Notes: a model not told the origin generated them from the sequence alone. A DNA stretch of 64,000 bases from Streptomyces sp. MMG1533 (GCF_001279775.1 NZ_LGDG01000122.1:248001-312000), one strand, 5' to 3'; positions 34,676-43,647 are shown, numbered from the stretch's first letter. Program-made: numbers and translations.

Positions 34676-36349
34676 ATGGATGCGGACGTCATCGTCGTCG
34701 GAGCCGGACTCGCGGGCCTGGTCGCGGCGCACGAACTCACCAGCCGCGGCCGCAGGGTCGCGCTGGTCGACCAGGAGAACGCCGCCAACCTCGGCGGCCA
34801 GGCGTTCTGGTCCTTCGGCGGGCTGTTCCTCGTCGACTCCCCGGAGCAGCGGCGCCTCGGTATCAAGGACTCCTTCGACCTGGCCTGGAACGACTGGCAG
34901 GGCAGCGCCCGGTTCGACCGGATCGACGACGAGGACTCCTGGGCGGTGCGCTGGGCGCGTGCCTACGTCGAGTTCGCGGCGGGGGAGAAGCGGTCCTGGC
35001 TGGAGGGGCACGGCATCAAGTTCCTGCCCACCGTCGGCTGGGCCGAGCGCGGCGACCTGACGGCCCACGGACACGGCAACTCCGTCCCCCGCTTCCACAT
35101 CGCGTGGGGCACCGGCACCGGGGTCGTCGAGCCGTTCGTCGAGTACGCCAAGCAGGCCGCGCGCGACGGGCTGCTCACCTTCTACCACCGTCACCAGGTG
35201 GACGAGCTGGTCGTCGAGGAGGGCACGGCACGCGGGGTACGCGGCACACTCCTGGCCGAGGACAACTCCCCTCGCGGTGTCGCCTCCAACCGCGACCGGG
35301 TGGGCGACTTCGAGCTCACCGCCCGGGCCGTCGTCGTCACCTCCGGCGGTATCGGCGCCAACCACGACATCGTGCGCCGCTACTGGCCGGAGCGGCTCGG
35401 CACCCCGCCCGCCGAGATGGTCACCGGAGTGCCGGCGTACGTCGACGGCCGGATGCTCGACATCAGCGCGAACGCCGGGGTGCGTCTGGTCAACCGCGAC
35501 CGCATGTGGCACTACACCGAGGGCCTGCAGAACTGGGACCCGATCTGGCCCGGCCACGGCATCCGCATCCTGCCCGGCCCCTCCTCGATGTGGTTCGACG
35601 CCCTCGGCCGCCGCCTGCCCGAGCCGTGCCTGCCCGGCTACGACACCCTCAGCACCCTCGAGTACCTGCGCACCACCGAGGACATCGCCGACCACGACCA
35701 CTCCTGGTTCATCCTCACCCAGAAGATCATCGAGAAGGAGTTCGCGCTGTCGGGCTCCGAGCAGAACCCCGACATCACGGCCAAGGACCGCGCGGGGTTC
35801 CTCAAGGAGCGGGTGCTCGGCAAGGGTGCGCCGGGCCCGGTCGACGCGTTCCTGCGCAAGGGTGCCGACTTCGTGACCGCCCCGAACCTGGAACAACTCG
35901 TCGAGAAGATGAACGGGCTCACCGACAAGGCGCTCCTCGACGCGGCCGGGATCCGGCGCCAGATCGAGGCCCGCGACCTCCAGATCGCCAACGCCTACAG
36001 CAAGGACGCCCAGGTGCAGGGCATCCGCAACGCCCGCCGCTACATCGGCGACCGCCTCGGCCGCGTCGCCACCCCGCACCGCATCCTCGACCCGGCCGCC
36101 GGGCCCCTCATCGGCGTCAAGCTGCACACCCTCACCCGCAAGACCCTCGGCGGCATCCAGACCGACCTCGACTCGCGCGCCCTCGGCACCGACGGCAAGC
36201 CTCTCGACGGTCTGTACGCGGCGGGCGAGGTCGCCGGCTTCGGCGGCGGTGGCGTCCACGGCTACAACGCGCTGGAGGGCACCTTCCTCGGTGGCTGTCT
36301 CTTCTCGGGGCGTGCGGCCGGCCGAGCCGCCGCCCGGCAGACGGCCTGA
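34676..36349 (+). CDS. FAD-binding dehydrogenase, KstD/fumarate reductase family
   Basis: A 557-residue flavoprotein: the FAD motif GAGLAG is at residues 9-14, and GGQAFWSFGGLF follows as in Delta1-ketosteroid dehydrogenase-like enzymes. The C-terminal GLYAAGEVAGFGGGGVHGYNALEGTF region closes the FAD fold. It should remove or add hydrogen across an alpha,beta-bond of an unknown ketone. I chose the ATG at 34676 (MDADVIVVG); the ATG at 34655, overlapping the TetR stop, is an alternative adding 7 residues. Confidence 0.85.
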   Translation: MDADVIVVGAGLAGLVAAHELTSRGRRVALVDQENAANLGGQAFWSFGGLFLVDSPEQRRLGIKDSFDLAWNDWQGSARFDRIDDEDSWAVRWARAYVEFAAGEKRSWLEGHGIKFLPTVGWAERGDLTAHGHGNSVPRFHIAWGTGTGVVEPFVEYAKQAARDGLLTFYHRHQVDELVVEEGTARGVRGTLLAEDNSPRGVASNRDRVGDFELTARAVVVTSGGIGANHDIVRRYWPERLGTPPAEMVTGVPAYVDGRMLDISANAGVRLVNRDRMWHYTEGLQNWDPIWPGHGIRILPGPSSMWFDALGRRLPEPCLPGYDTLSTLEYLRTTEDIADHDHSWFILTQKIIEKEFALSGSEQNPDITAKDRAGFLKERVLGKGAPGPVDAFLRKGADFVTAPNLEQLVEKMNGLTDKALLDAAGIRRQIEARDLQIANAYSKDAQVQGIRNARRYIGDRLGRVATPHRILDPAAGPLIGVKLHTLTRKTLGGIQTDLDSRALGTDGKPLDGLYAAGEVAGFGGGGVHGYNALEGTFLGGCLFSGRAAGRAAARQTA

Positions 36350-36356
36350 CCGTGAC

Positions 36357-36401
36357 GGCCCGTCTCCTCGCACATCGAGTCACCCATCGAGGAGACGGGC
36401 C
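36357..36401. terminator. 14-bp perfect bidirectional terminator hairpin
   Basis: The arms at 36357-36370 and 36388-36401 are exact complements (GGCCCGTCTCCTCG) around a 17-nt loop. It serves the rightward flavoprotein gene and, on the other strand, overlaps the last codons and stop of the DUF488 gene. Confidence 0.75.
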
Positions 36402-36730
36402 AGGACCGAGGCGTGGCTCTGCTCGGGGGACTTGGCGGCGGTCAGCAGCGTGACGGTGCCCTTGCCCGCCAACTCCCTCACGCGGTCGAGGAGTTCGACC
36501 GCCTCGGGAGCGGCCAGCTCCGCCTCGTACCGCCCGCTGAACTCCTCGTACGACTCCTCGCCCGCGTGGTACCAGCGGCGCAGCTCGGTCGACGGGGTGA
36601 GGGCCTTGGGCCACTCGTCGACTCTCGCCGCGTCCTTCGACAGGCCGCGCGGCCACAGCCGGTCGACCAGGACGCGTACGCCGTCGTCGGGCTCGGGCGG
36701 TTCGTAGACGCGGCGCACGCGCACACTCAC
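36380..36730 (-). CDS. DUF488 family protein
   Basis: A 116-residue protein with the DUF488 pattern: RVRRVYEPPEPDDGVRVLVDRLWPRG at the start, RRWYHAG in the middle and TLLTAAKSPEQSHASVL at the end. The family is widespread and small; its function is not established. The GTG at 36730 is chosen as the first start that keeps the domain edge. Its stop lies inside a terminator loop shared with the convergent gene. Confidence 0.85.
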   Translation of the reverse strand: MSVRVRRVYEPPEPDDGVRVLVDRLWPRGLSKDAARVDEWPKALTPSTELRRWYHAGEESYEEFSGRYEAELAAPEAVELLDRVRELAGKGTVTLLTAAKSPEQSHASVLARLLDG

Positions 36731-36888
36731 GGGCAGGCCTTTCTCGCGTGGGTCACGGTGCCGGGAGCGTATCGCCGTGTTCCGGGTGAGCCCGGTCCAC
36801 GCAACGCGCCTTGACCTGATCAAGGGTGATCTTCGGGCCGGACGGCCCCTAGCCTGAGGCGGTCGGCCCCCCACTCGTAGGAGCGCAC

Positions 36889-38301
36889 GTGACGCAGCCC
36901 GCCAGACGTACCGCCGTTCTCCGCCGCGAAGCCGTGATCGCCACCGTCCCGGTCGCCCTCACGGCCCTGCTCGTGGCCGCCGGGCCCGCTTCGGCGGGCA
37001 CCGTCGGCACGTCCGGCGTCGGCGACCCGTACTTCCCGCTCGCCGGCAACGGCGGATACGACGTCGGCCACTACGACCTGACCCTCCGTTACGACCCCGA
37101 CAGCGGCCGGCTCGCCGGGAAGGCGGTCCTCACCGCCCGCGCCACCCAGCGGCTCACCCGCTTCGACCTCGACCTCAACGGCCTGAAGGTCACCGGCCTC
37201 ACGGTCGACCACGTCAAGGCGGACCACACGCGCGACGGCCAGGAACTCGTCGTCACCCCGCGTCACGCCCTGCGCCAGGGCCGGAAGTTCCGGATCACCG
37301 TCACCTACGAGGGCAAGCCCGGCCCGGTCACCGACCCGGACGGTTCGCTCGACGGCTGGATCCCCACCGACGACGGCGCCTTCGTCGCCGGGGAGCCCCA
37401 GGGCGCCATGACCTGGTTCCCGGCGAACAGCCACCCCACGGACAAGGCGTCCTACGATTTCACGATCACCGTCCCCAAGGGGAGGACCGCCGTCGCCAAC
37501 GGCGTCTTCCTCGGCGAGCGCACCGCGCACGGACAGACCACGTTCCGCTGGCGCCAGCGGGAGCCGATGGCGGCCTACCTCGCCACCGCGACGGTCGGGA
37601 AGTTCGAGGTGAAGCAGTACACCACCCGCGACGGGGTCCGGGTCTACGACGCCGTCGACCCCCGCGAGGCCGAGGCCGCGGCACCCGTCCTCAAGCAGCT
37701 GCCCTCCGTGCTGGAGTGGGAGAGCAAACTCTTCGGGCCCTACCCCTTCCGCGCCGCCGGTTCGATCGTGGACCGCGCCCCGAACGTCGGCTATGCCCTG
37801 GAGACCCAGACGCGTCCCGTCTACGACGCGGCCCCCGACCTGAGCACGCTCGTCCACGAGAGCGCCCACCAGTGGTTCGGCGACTCGGTCACCCTCACCT
37901 CCTGGAAGGAGATCTGGCTCAACGAGGGCTTCGCGACCTACACCGAGTGGTTGTACGGCGAACAGCACGGCGGCAAGACCGCACAGCAGACCTTCGACGC
38001 GCTCTACGCCCGCCCGGCGAGCGACGGCCTGTGGGAGTTCCCGCCCGGCGACCCGGGCAGCGGCGCGAACATCTTCGGCACCCCCGTCTACGACCGCGGC
38101 GCCATGACCCTGCACGTCCTGCGCAAGGCCGTGGGGGACCGGGTGTTCTTCCGGATCCTGCGGGCCTGGGCGGCGGAGCACCGCGCCGGCCACGGCACGA
38201 CACCGCAGTTCGTGCGCCTCGCGGAGCGGGAGTCAGGGAAGGACCTGGGCGCCCTGTTCCGGACCTGGCTGTACACGGAGGGCAAGCCGAGCAAGCCCTA
38301 G
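36889..38301 (+). CDS. Secreted M1 family zinc metallopeptidase
   Basis: A 470-residue M1 (aminopeptidase N-like) peptidase with an N-terminal signal (VALTALLVAAGPASAG). The zinc site is HESAH (His323, Glu324, His327) with the third ligand Glu 19 residues after the last His (WLNEGFATY). The GxMEN exopeptidase motif reads GYALETQTRP, an alternative seen in this actinobacterial subgroup. It lacks the large C-terminal HEAT domain of PepN. Expected to trim peptides outside the cell. Ribosome site GTAGGAG before GTG. Confidence 0.88.
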   Translation: MTQPARRTAVLRREAVIATVPVALTALLVAAGPASAGTVGTSGVGDPYFPLAGNGGYDVGHYDLTLRYDPDSGRLAGKAVLTARATQRLTRFDLDLNGLKVTGLTVDHVKADHTRDGQELVVTPRHALRQGRKFRITVTYEGKPGPVTDPDGSLDGWIPTDDGAFVAGEPQGAMTWFPANSHPTDKASYDFTITVPKGRTAVANGVFLGERTAHGQTTFRWRQREPMAAYLATATVGKFEVKQYTTRDGVRVYDAVDPREAEAAAPVLKQLPSVLEWESKLFGPYPFRAAGSIVDRAPNVGYALETQTRPVYDAAPDLSTLVHESAHQWFGDSVTLTSWKEIWLNEGFATYTEWLYGEQHGGKTAQQTFDALYARPASDGLWEFPPGDPGSGANIFGTPVYDRGAMTLHVLRKAVGDRVFFRILRAWAAEHRAGHGTTPQFVRLAERESGKDLGALFRTWLYTEGKPSKP

Positions 38302-38377
38302 CACCGAACGGGCCGCATTAACCGAACAGGTCCCGGAACCTGACGAGTTCCTTACAACTGTCGGTCAAGGTCGATCC

Positions 38378-39124
38378 GTGATCGGACACAGACCTTCCGC
38401 CGCGTTGCTCGCCGCGTCCCTGCTGCTCACCGGATGCGGCAGCGGCGCGGCGGCGATCCCGGACCACCGTCCCGAGGCCGTCCCGACGACGAGCGCACCC
38501 CCGCCCTCCCCGTCGATCACGGTCGAGGCGGCTCCGCGTCAACTGCCCGGCCTGGGGCCGAAGACCCTCGCCCAGGTGCCCTCCCGCGCCCGGCAGGCCG
38601 TCATGGTCACCGGCCGCGGGAAGGACTCCGCGCTGTCCACGGTCGTGCTGTACGAACGCACCGCGGCCGGCTGGGAGGCCATCGGGAAGAGTTGGCCCGC
38701 GCACAATGCGCTCAAGGGCTGGACCGACCATCACCGGGCCGGTGACCTGCACTCGCCCATCGGGGTCTACACCCTCACCGACGCCGGGGGCCGGCTCCGC
38801 GACCCCGGCACACGGCTGCCGTACGACCGTTCCGGCGGGTTCACCGCGACCGGCACGGGGTTCGAGGGGGAGCCGCTGGCCGGGTCCTTCGACCACGTGA
38901 TCGCCATCAACTACAACCGTGAGCCGGGCACTTCGCCGCTGGACTGGACGCGTCCGCTCGGCGCGGGCCGTGGCGGCGGCATCTGGCTGCATGTCGACCA
39001 CGACGGTCCCACGCAGGGCTGTGTCAGCATCGCCCGGAGGCACATGAGGGAACTTCTGCTGGCGCTCGACCCGGGCCTCGACCCGGTGGTCGTCATGGGC
39101 GACACCAAGTCCCTGGCCCGCTGA
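38378..39124 (+). CDS. L,D-transpeptidase (YkuD) lipoprotein
   Basis: A 248-residue protein with a lipoprotein signal ending LLLTGC. A Ser/Pro-rich linker precedes the catalytic domain. The active site is HVDHDGPTQGCVSI with Cys215, the HxxHG-SxGC style of YkuD enzymes. It would form 3-3 peptidoglycan cross-links or act as a carboxypeptidase at the cell surface. GTG start at 38378. It is followed by a two-component system 38 bp downstream, which could respond to envelope state. Confidence 0.87.
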   Translation: MIGHRPSAALLAASLLLTGCGSGAAAIPDHRPEAVPTTSAPPPSPSITVEAAPRQLPGLGPKTLAQVPSRARQAVMVTGRGKDSALSTVVLYERTAAGWEAIGKSWPAHNALKGWTDHHRAGDLHSPIGVYTLTDAGGRLRDPGTRLPYDRSGGFTATGTGFEGEPLAGSFDHVIAINYNREPGTSPLDWTRPLGAGRGGGIWLHVDHDGPTQGCVSIARRHMRELLLALDPGLDPVVVMGDTKSLAR

Positions 39125-39162
39125 GCCCGTCGAGGTCTCCCCAACCGCTTAGGATCCGCCGG

Positions 39163-39861
39163 GTGTGCGCACATGTGCTGGTCGCCGAGGACGACGAGAT
39201 GCAGGCCGAACTCATACGCCGCTCCCTGCTGGCGGAGGGCCACACCGCCACGGTGGTCCACGACGGCCGGTCCGCCCTCGACGCGGCCCGCCGGCTTCGG
39301 CCGGACCTCGTCGTGCTGGACCTGATGCTGCCGGTGATCGACGGCTTCGGCGTGTGCCGGGTGCTGCGCCGGGACGACGACGTCCCCGTCCTGATGCTGA
39401 CCGCCCGCGCCACCGAGGACGATCTGCTGCTGGGCCTGGAGCTGGGCGCGGACGACTACATGACCAAGCCGTACAGCCCGCGCGAGCTGATGGCCCGCAT
39501 CCGCACGGTCCTGCGCCGCAGCGGGCGTGCGCCCGTCGACCGGCGGGAGGACCCCGTCGTGCGTGCCGGAGGGATCACGGTCGACCCGGTACGGCACGAG
39601 GTGCGCTGCGACGGAGTGCCCGTGGAGTGCACGCCGGCCGAGTTCGAGATCCTCCTCGCGATGGCCGCCGAGCCTGAACGGGTCTTCTCGCGGCGGCAGT
39701 TGCTGGAGATCACCCGAGGCACCGACCGCGCCTCCACCGAACGGGCCGTCGACGTCCACATCATGAACCTGCGCCGGAAGACGGAGGCGGACCCGCGCCG
39801 GCCGGTCCGGCTGCTGACCGTCTTCGGGGTCGGCTACAAGCTCAGCGAGGCCCGCGGATGA
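39163..39861 (+). CDS. OmpR-family response regulator
   Basis: A 232-residue regulator: REC domain with Asp53 (VVLDLMLP) and Lys near TKPYSPREL, then an OmpR winged helix (VECTPAEFEILLAM to VGYKLSE). GTG start at 39163 after AGGAT. The stop overlaps the start of the histidine kinase gene (ATGA at 39858-39861), so the pair is translationally coupled. Confidence 0.92.
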   Translation: MCAHVLVAEDDEMQAELIRRSLLAEGHTATVVHDGRSALDAARRLRPDLVVLDLMLPVIDGFGVCRVLRRDDDVPVLMLTARATEDDLLLGLELGADDYMTKPYSPRELMARIRTVLRRSGRAPVDRREDPVVRAGGITVDPVRHEVRCDGVPVECTPAEFEILLAMAAEPERVFSRRQLLEITRGTDRASTERAVDVHIMNLRRKTEADPRRPVRLLTVFGVGYKLSEARG

Positions 39862-41681
39862 ACGGCCGGATACCGCTGCGCAAGCGCCTGCTGGTCCGGT
39901 TGCTGATCGCCTCCGGTCTCATCGCCGTGTGCTCGGTGGCGGCGACCGCCTGGCTGGCCGTGGAGACCACCACCCGCGCTCTGCGGGAGGAGCAGGGCCA
40001 GGTCCTCGCCGACGACATGGACGTCCTCGCCCGGCTCAGCGGCTATGCCGCGTCCCATCCCGACTGGACGGGAGTCGAGAAGACCGTACGGGAGCTGTCC
40101 GCGCAGACCGGGCGGCGCATCGCCCTCACCACCACCGACCGCACGCCGATCGCCGACTCCGCGCCGCCCGGCACCTCCCTGCCGGTGAGTGCCGCCGCCA
40201 CCGTCGACCCCCTGCGCACCGACACCTTCAGTGAACGCGGAGCCCAACTCGGCGGCACCGACCCGCGGGTGGTGGGCCCCTACCGGCTGACGGCGGTGGA
40301 ACGCACGAAGCTCGACGCCCTGGCCCGGGAACGGCAGCGCTGCTTCGCCCGCTACGGCATCGACACCAGCCTCACCCGCACGCCGAGCGGCCGCCCGGTC
40401 CTCACACAGACAGAGGGCGCCGACCCCGTCTACGAGCCCGAGGTGTGCGCCGACGACTGGCTCAACACCCCGATGCCCACGGAGGAGAAGGCGCTGACCG
40501 CACTCCAGAAGCGGGCCCGCGGCTGCCTGACCCGGGCGGGCCTGGAACCCGGCGTGCCGCTGGCGCTCGGGGTCGACCTCACCGGCGTGACTCCCAAGAC
40601 GCCGACGATCGCGCCGGGCTTCGCCAAGTCAGGAGAGGGCGAGCTCTGGCGCGAGGCCAAGGCATGCCTCGACGACGCCCGCCGCGCCCAGCTCGACCCG
40701 TACGTCGCCCCCGCCGCCGAGCTGTTCCTGGGCGGCGGCGGAGACACGCCCGCCGTGCGCTTCGACATGTCGCCGGCCAACAAGACCAAGGTCGTCGGCG
40801 CCGCCGGGCTCGTGCTCGCCGTCACCGTCGCCGTGACCGCCGTGGTCGCCACCCGGCTCGTCCGGCCGCTGCGGGCGCTGACCGAGGCGGCCCAGCAGCC
40901 GCCGGACCGGCATGTCCGCGTCCCCGTCACCACCCGGGACGAGACCGGCATTCTCGCCGCCGCCTTCAACGAACTGACCGAGCGCCGTGAACGCCTCGAA
41001 ACCCAGCGCAGGGCGATGGTCAGCGACATCGCCCACGAACTGCGCAGCCCGCTCACCAACATCCGCGGCTGGCTGGAGGTGACCCGCGACGGCGTCGTCG
41101 ACCCCGACCCCGCCCTGCTCGCCTCACTGCACGACGAGGCCCTCGTGCTCCAGCGCGTCATCGACGACCTGCGCGACCTCGCGGACGCCGACGCCGGCAC
41201 CCTGCGCCTGCACCCGGAGCCCGTGCGGTGCGACGAACTCCTCGGCCAGGTCGTCGCGGCCCACCGCGTCGCGGCCGACGCCGCCGGCGTCTCCCTGCGC
41301 ACCGCGGTCGACGGCACGCCGTGGCTGGATGCCGACCCGGTGCGGATGCGGCAGGCGCTGGGCAACCTGGTGTCCAACGCACTGCGCCACACGCCCGAGG
41401 GCGGCACCGTCACGCTGGCCGCGCGCCGCGCCGGCGACTGCGTCCTGCTGGAGGTCACCGACACCGGCAGCGGCCTGGCTCCGGACGAACTGCCGCACGT
41501 CTTCGACCGGTTCTGGCGCGCGGAGAAGTCCCGCAGCCGCCGCACCGGCGGCAGCGGCCTCGGTCTGCCGATCGTCCGGCACCTCGTCGCCGCGCACGGC
41601 GGAACGGCCGAAGCGACGAGCGAACCCGGCGCCGGGAGCGTCTTCACGCTGCGGCTGCCGGGTACGGCCGGGCAGGACTAA
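39858..41681 (+). CDS. Sensor histidine kinase with large extracellular domain
   Basis: A 607-residue kinase. Membrane spans are at ~12-38 and ~313-335. The outside loop of about 270 residues has paired cysteines (RCFARYG, EVCADDW, RGCLTRAG, KACLDD) that could form disulfides. HAMP follows, then His393 in DIAHELRSPLTNIRGW, and an ATPase domain with NLVSNALRHTPEGG and SGLGLPIVRHL. It is cognate to the upstream OmpR regulator. The signal is unknown; the neighbouring L,D-transpeptidase suggests an envelope link. Confidence 0.9.
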   Translation: MNGRIPLRKRLLVRLLIASGLIAVCSVAATAWLAVETTTRALREEQGQVLADDMDVLARLSGYAASHPDWTGVEKTVRELSAQTGRRIALTTTDRTPIADSAPPGTSLPVSAAATVDPLRTDTFSERGAQLGGTDPRVVGPYRLTAVERTKLDALARERQRCFARYGIDTSLTRTPSGRPVLTQTEGADPVYEPEVCADDWLNTPMPTEEKALTALQKRARGCLTRAGLEPGVPLALGVDLTGVTPKTPTIAPGFAKSGEGELWREAKACLDDARRAQLDPYVAPAAELFLGGGGDTPAVRFDMSPANKTKVVGAAGLVLAVTVAVTAVVATRLVRPLRALTEAAQQPPDRHVRVPVTTRDETGILAAAFNELTERRERLETQRRAMVSDIAHELRSPLTNIRGWLEVTRDGVVDPDPALLASLHDEALVLQRVIDDLRDLADADAGTLRLHPEPVRCDELLGQVVAAHRVAADAAGVSLRTAVDGTPWLDADPVRMRQALGNLVSNALRHTPEGGTVTLAARRAGDCVLLEVTDTGSGLAPDELPHVFDRFWRAEKSRSRRTGGSGLGLPIVRHLVAAHGGTAEATSEPGAGSVFTLRLPGTAGQD

Positions 41682-41819
41682 CCACCGGGGGAGCCGACCA
41701 CCGCGGTGCCTCCGGCGCGGTAGCGGTCGGTTCGGTTCGGTTCCGTTCGCTTCGAGCGCAGCGGACGACCTGTCGGAAGTACGGACACTCGCCGAACTCG
41801 CCGACCTGGTCGAGCAGCA

Positions 41820-41893
41820 CCGTGGCCTCTTCACATCGACGAGGCCACGGGACGCGGTGGACCGGCAGGAGAACTCCTGGGGTCCACCGCGTC
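41820..41893. terminator. Two consecutive strong stem-loops
   Basis: A first hairpin has 10-bp perfect arms (41820-41829 and 41841-41850). A second begins at the next base, with 13-bp perfect arms (41851-41863 and 41881-41893) and an inner CAGGAG-AA-CTCCTG stem in its loop, making one long interrupted helix. They separate the convergent histidine kinase and WhiB genes and should stop transcription from both sides. Confidence 0.75.
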
Positions 41894-41919
41894 GCACCGG
41901 CCGCTCACGCGGCCCCGCG

Positions 41920-42171
41920 TCACCCGGAGTTCCTCCGGGAGCCCGCGCGCCGCCGGAGCGCACGGCGTTCGTTCTCGCTCGTGCCGCCCCAGACGCCCAG
42001 GGTCTGACCGGTGCCCAGCGCCCACTGCAGGCACTGCTCCCGCACCGGACAACGTCCGCAGACCGCCTTGGCCTGCTCCTGCTGTACCAGTGCCGGGCCG
42101 GTGCTGCCGATCGGGAAGAAGAGATCGGGGTCCTCGTGGCGGCACGCGGCGTGGTCTCGCCAGCTGTCCAT
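41920..42171 (-). CDS. WhiB-family iron-sulfur transcription regulator
   Basis: An 83-residue WhiB-like protein. Four cysteines for a [4Fe-4S] cluster are Cys10, Cys38, Cys41 and Cys47 (CxxCxxxxxC); the turn GVWGG is at residues 59-63 and a basic tail follows (RRALRRRAGSRR). It is closest in style to short WblE/WhiB1-type proteins, which bind the primary sigma factor region 4. AGGTGA precedes the ATG. Which paralogue it is cannot be told. Confidence 0.93.
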   Translation of the reverse strand: MDSWRDHAACRHEDPDLFFPIGSTGPALVQQEQAKAVCGRCPVREQCLQWALGTGQTLGVWGGTSENERRALRRRAGSRRNSG

Positions 42172-42300
42172 GAAATGTCACCTGCGATCGAAAGTCGTGT
42201 GCCCTCGGGAATTCCTTACTCGCTTCCGGGTCACCTGTCGATGCGGGGGTGAAACAATCGAGTCCTGTGAGACGCCGTACGAACGCGCCGGGCAAGGCCG

Positions 42301-43521
42301 TTACTGCTCGCGGACGCCCCACGGGGAGCCGTAGGCGGTCAGCAGATCCAGGAAGGGACGGGCCGGGAACGCCTCGGGGCCGAGAACGCCCGCGCCGGAC
42401 CAGACGCCTGTGGCGAGGAGTTCAAGGGCGACGACCGGGTTGACCGCGGTCTGCCACACCACCGCCTGACAGCCGTACTCCGCCATGGACCACTGGTTGT
42501 CGACCACGTGGTACAGGTACACCTCACGCGGTGCCCCGTCCTTGACGCCCCGCACCCAGGTGCCCGCGCACGTCTTGCCGTGCATCCGCTCGCCCAGCGT
42601 CGCCGGATCGGGCAGACACGCGGCCACGACGTCCCGCGGCGAGACGGCGACCGGCCCCGCGGCGCTCGGCACGGTCACCGGGTCGGTGCGGTCGAGGCCC
42701 AGCAGGTGCAGTGTCTTGAGGGTCTCGATGAACTCCCGGCCCAGGCCGTACTTGAAGGTGACGCGGCGCGCGCCGACCCAGCGCGGCACGAGCAGGACCT
42801 CCTCGTGCTCCACGTTCACGCACTCGACCGGCCCGATGCCCTCAGGGAAGTCGAACAGCTCGGGCTCGCTGAACGGTTCCGTGGTGAACCATCCCCTGTC
42901 GGCTTCATAGACGATCGGCGGGTTGAGGCATTCCTCGATGGTGGTCCAGATGCTGAAGGAGGGGGCGAAGTCGTAGCCGTCGACCGTCAGGTTCGCGCCG
43001 TCGCGGATGCCGATCTCCTCGATCTCGTCGAAGAGTTCGTCGGCCGCGTACCGGGCGAAGACGTCCGACAGACCCGGCTCCACCCCCATGCCGACGAGCG
43101 CCAGCACGCCCGCCTTCTCCCACTCCTGTGCCTGCGCGAACTGCTCGTCGCCGAGCTTCACTCCGCACTCCTCGTACGGCCGTTCGGCGTGCGGGCGGGA
43201 CAGCGACATCGCCATGTCCAGGTAGGTGGCGCCGGCTGTGCGCGCCGCCCGGAACAGCGGCATCACGAAGCGCGGGTCGGTGGCGTTGAGGAGGACGTCG
43301 CAGTCGTGCCGCTCCAGCAGCGCCGCCACGGCCGCCTCGTCGCCGGCGTCCACGCGCTCCGCCAGGAACCGGCCACCGTCGCCGCCGAGGGCCGCGACGG
43401 CCGCCTCGGCCCGGGCCGGGGCGAAGTCGGCGACCACCATCGTGTCGAAAAAGGGCCGCCGGGCCGCGATCCGGGTGATGGCGGTGCCCACACCACCGGC
43501 TCCCACGAGCAGTACACGCAT
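42301..43521 (-). CDS. Saccharopine dehydrogenase-like NAD(P)-binding protein
   Basis: A 406-residue protein with an N-terminal Rossmann motif GAGGVG (7-12) and the saccharopine dehydrogenase/carboxynorspermidine synthase layout (LLNATDPRFVMPLFRAA, ATYLDMAMSL, GMGVEPGLSDVFARY). It may make or break a secondary amine between an amino acid and a keto acid, or link spermidine-type precursors. GGAG precedes the ATG at 43521. A block of 11-bp repeats lies directly upstream. A TetR gene is divergent, 177 bp away. Confidence 0.83.
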   Translation of the reverse strand: MRVLLVGAGGVGTAITRIAARRPFFDTMVVADFAPARAEAAVAALGGDGGRFLAERVDAGDEAAVAALLERHDCDVLLNATDPRFVMPLFRAARTAGATYLDMAMSLSRPHAERPYEECGVKLGDEQFAQAQEWEKAGVLALVGMGVEPGLSDVFARYAADELFDEIEEIGIRDGANLTVDGYDFAPSFSIWTTIEECLNPPIVYEADRGWFTTEPFSEPELFDFPEGIGPVECVNVEHEEVLLVPRWVGARRVTFKYGLGREFIETLKTLHLLGLDRTDPVTVPSAAGPVAVSPRDVVAACLPDPATLGERMHGKTCAGTWVRGVKDGAPREVYLYHVVDNQWSMAEYGCQAVVWQTAVNPVVALELLATGVWSGAGVLGPEAFPARPFLDLLTAYGSPWGVREQ

Positions 43522-43539
43522 GACAGGAACTCCATCCGT

Positions 43540-43605
43540 CGAAGAGCGGTCGAAGAGCAGCCGAAGAGCGGTCGAATCGCTCTCGAGGAGCTCTCGAAGA
43601 GCGGG
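43540..43605. repeat. Six tandem 11-bp direct repeats
   Basis: Units at 43540, 43551, 43562, 43573, 43584 and 43595, each 11 bp, follow the pattern CGAAGAGCGGT; units 1 and 3 are identical and units 4 and 5 are the most diverged. The period equals about one turn of DNA, so a protein could contact all units on one face. The block lies 19-84 bp upstream of the saccharopine dehydrogenase-like start. Confidence 0.8.
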
Positions 43606-43617
43606 GGCCCGGGAGTG

Positions 43618-43647
43618 ATACAACGCCGCGGCCTCACATAAGGTCAA
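43618..43647 (-). promoter_or_regulatory. Possible promoter upstream of the 11-bp repeats
   Basis: On the minus strand TTGACC (43642-43647) and TTGTAT (43618-43623) are separated by 18 bp. If used, transcription would begin near 43612 and the repeats would be in the mRNA leader. Confidence 0.3.

Noticed and set aside
36810..36824. CTTGA-N5-TCAAG palindrome upstream of the M1 peptidase
   Set aside because: Only 5-bp arms and no promoter in register; it may be chance.
43540..43605. CRISPR-like repeats
   Set aside because: Units are 11 bp, contiguous and without spacers, and no cas gene is present.
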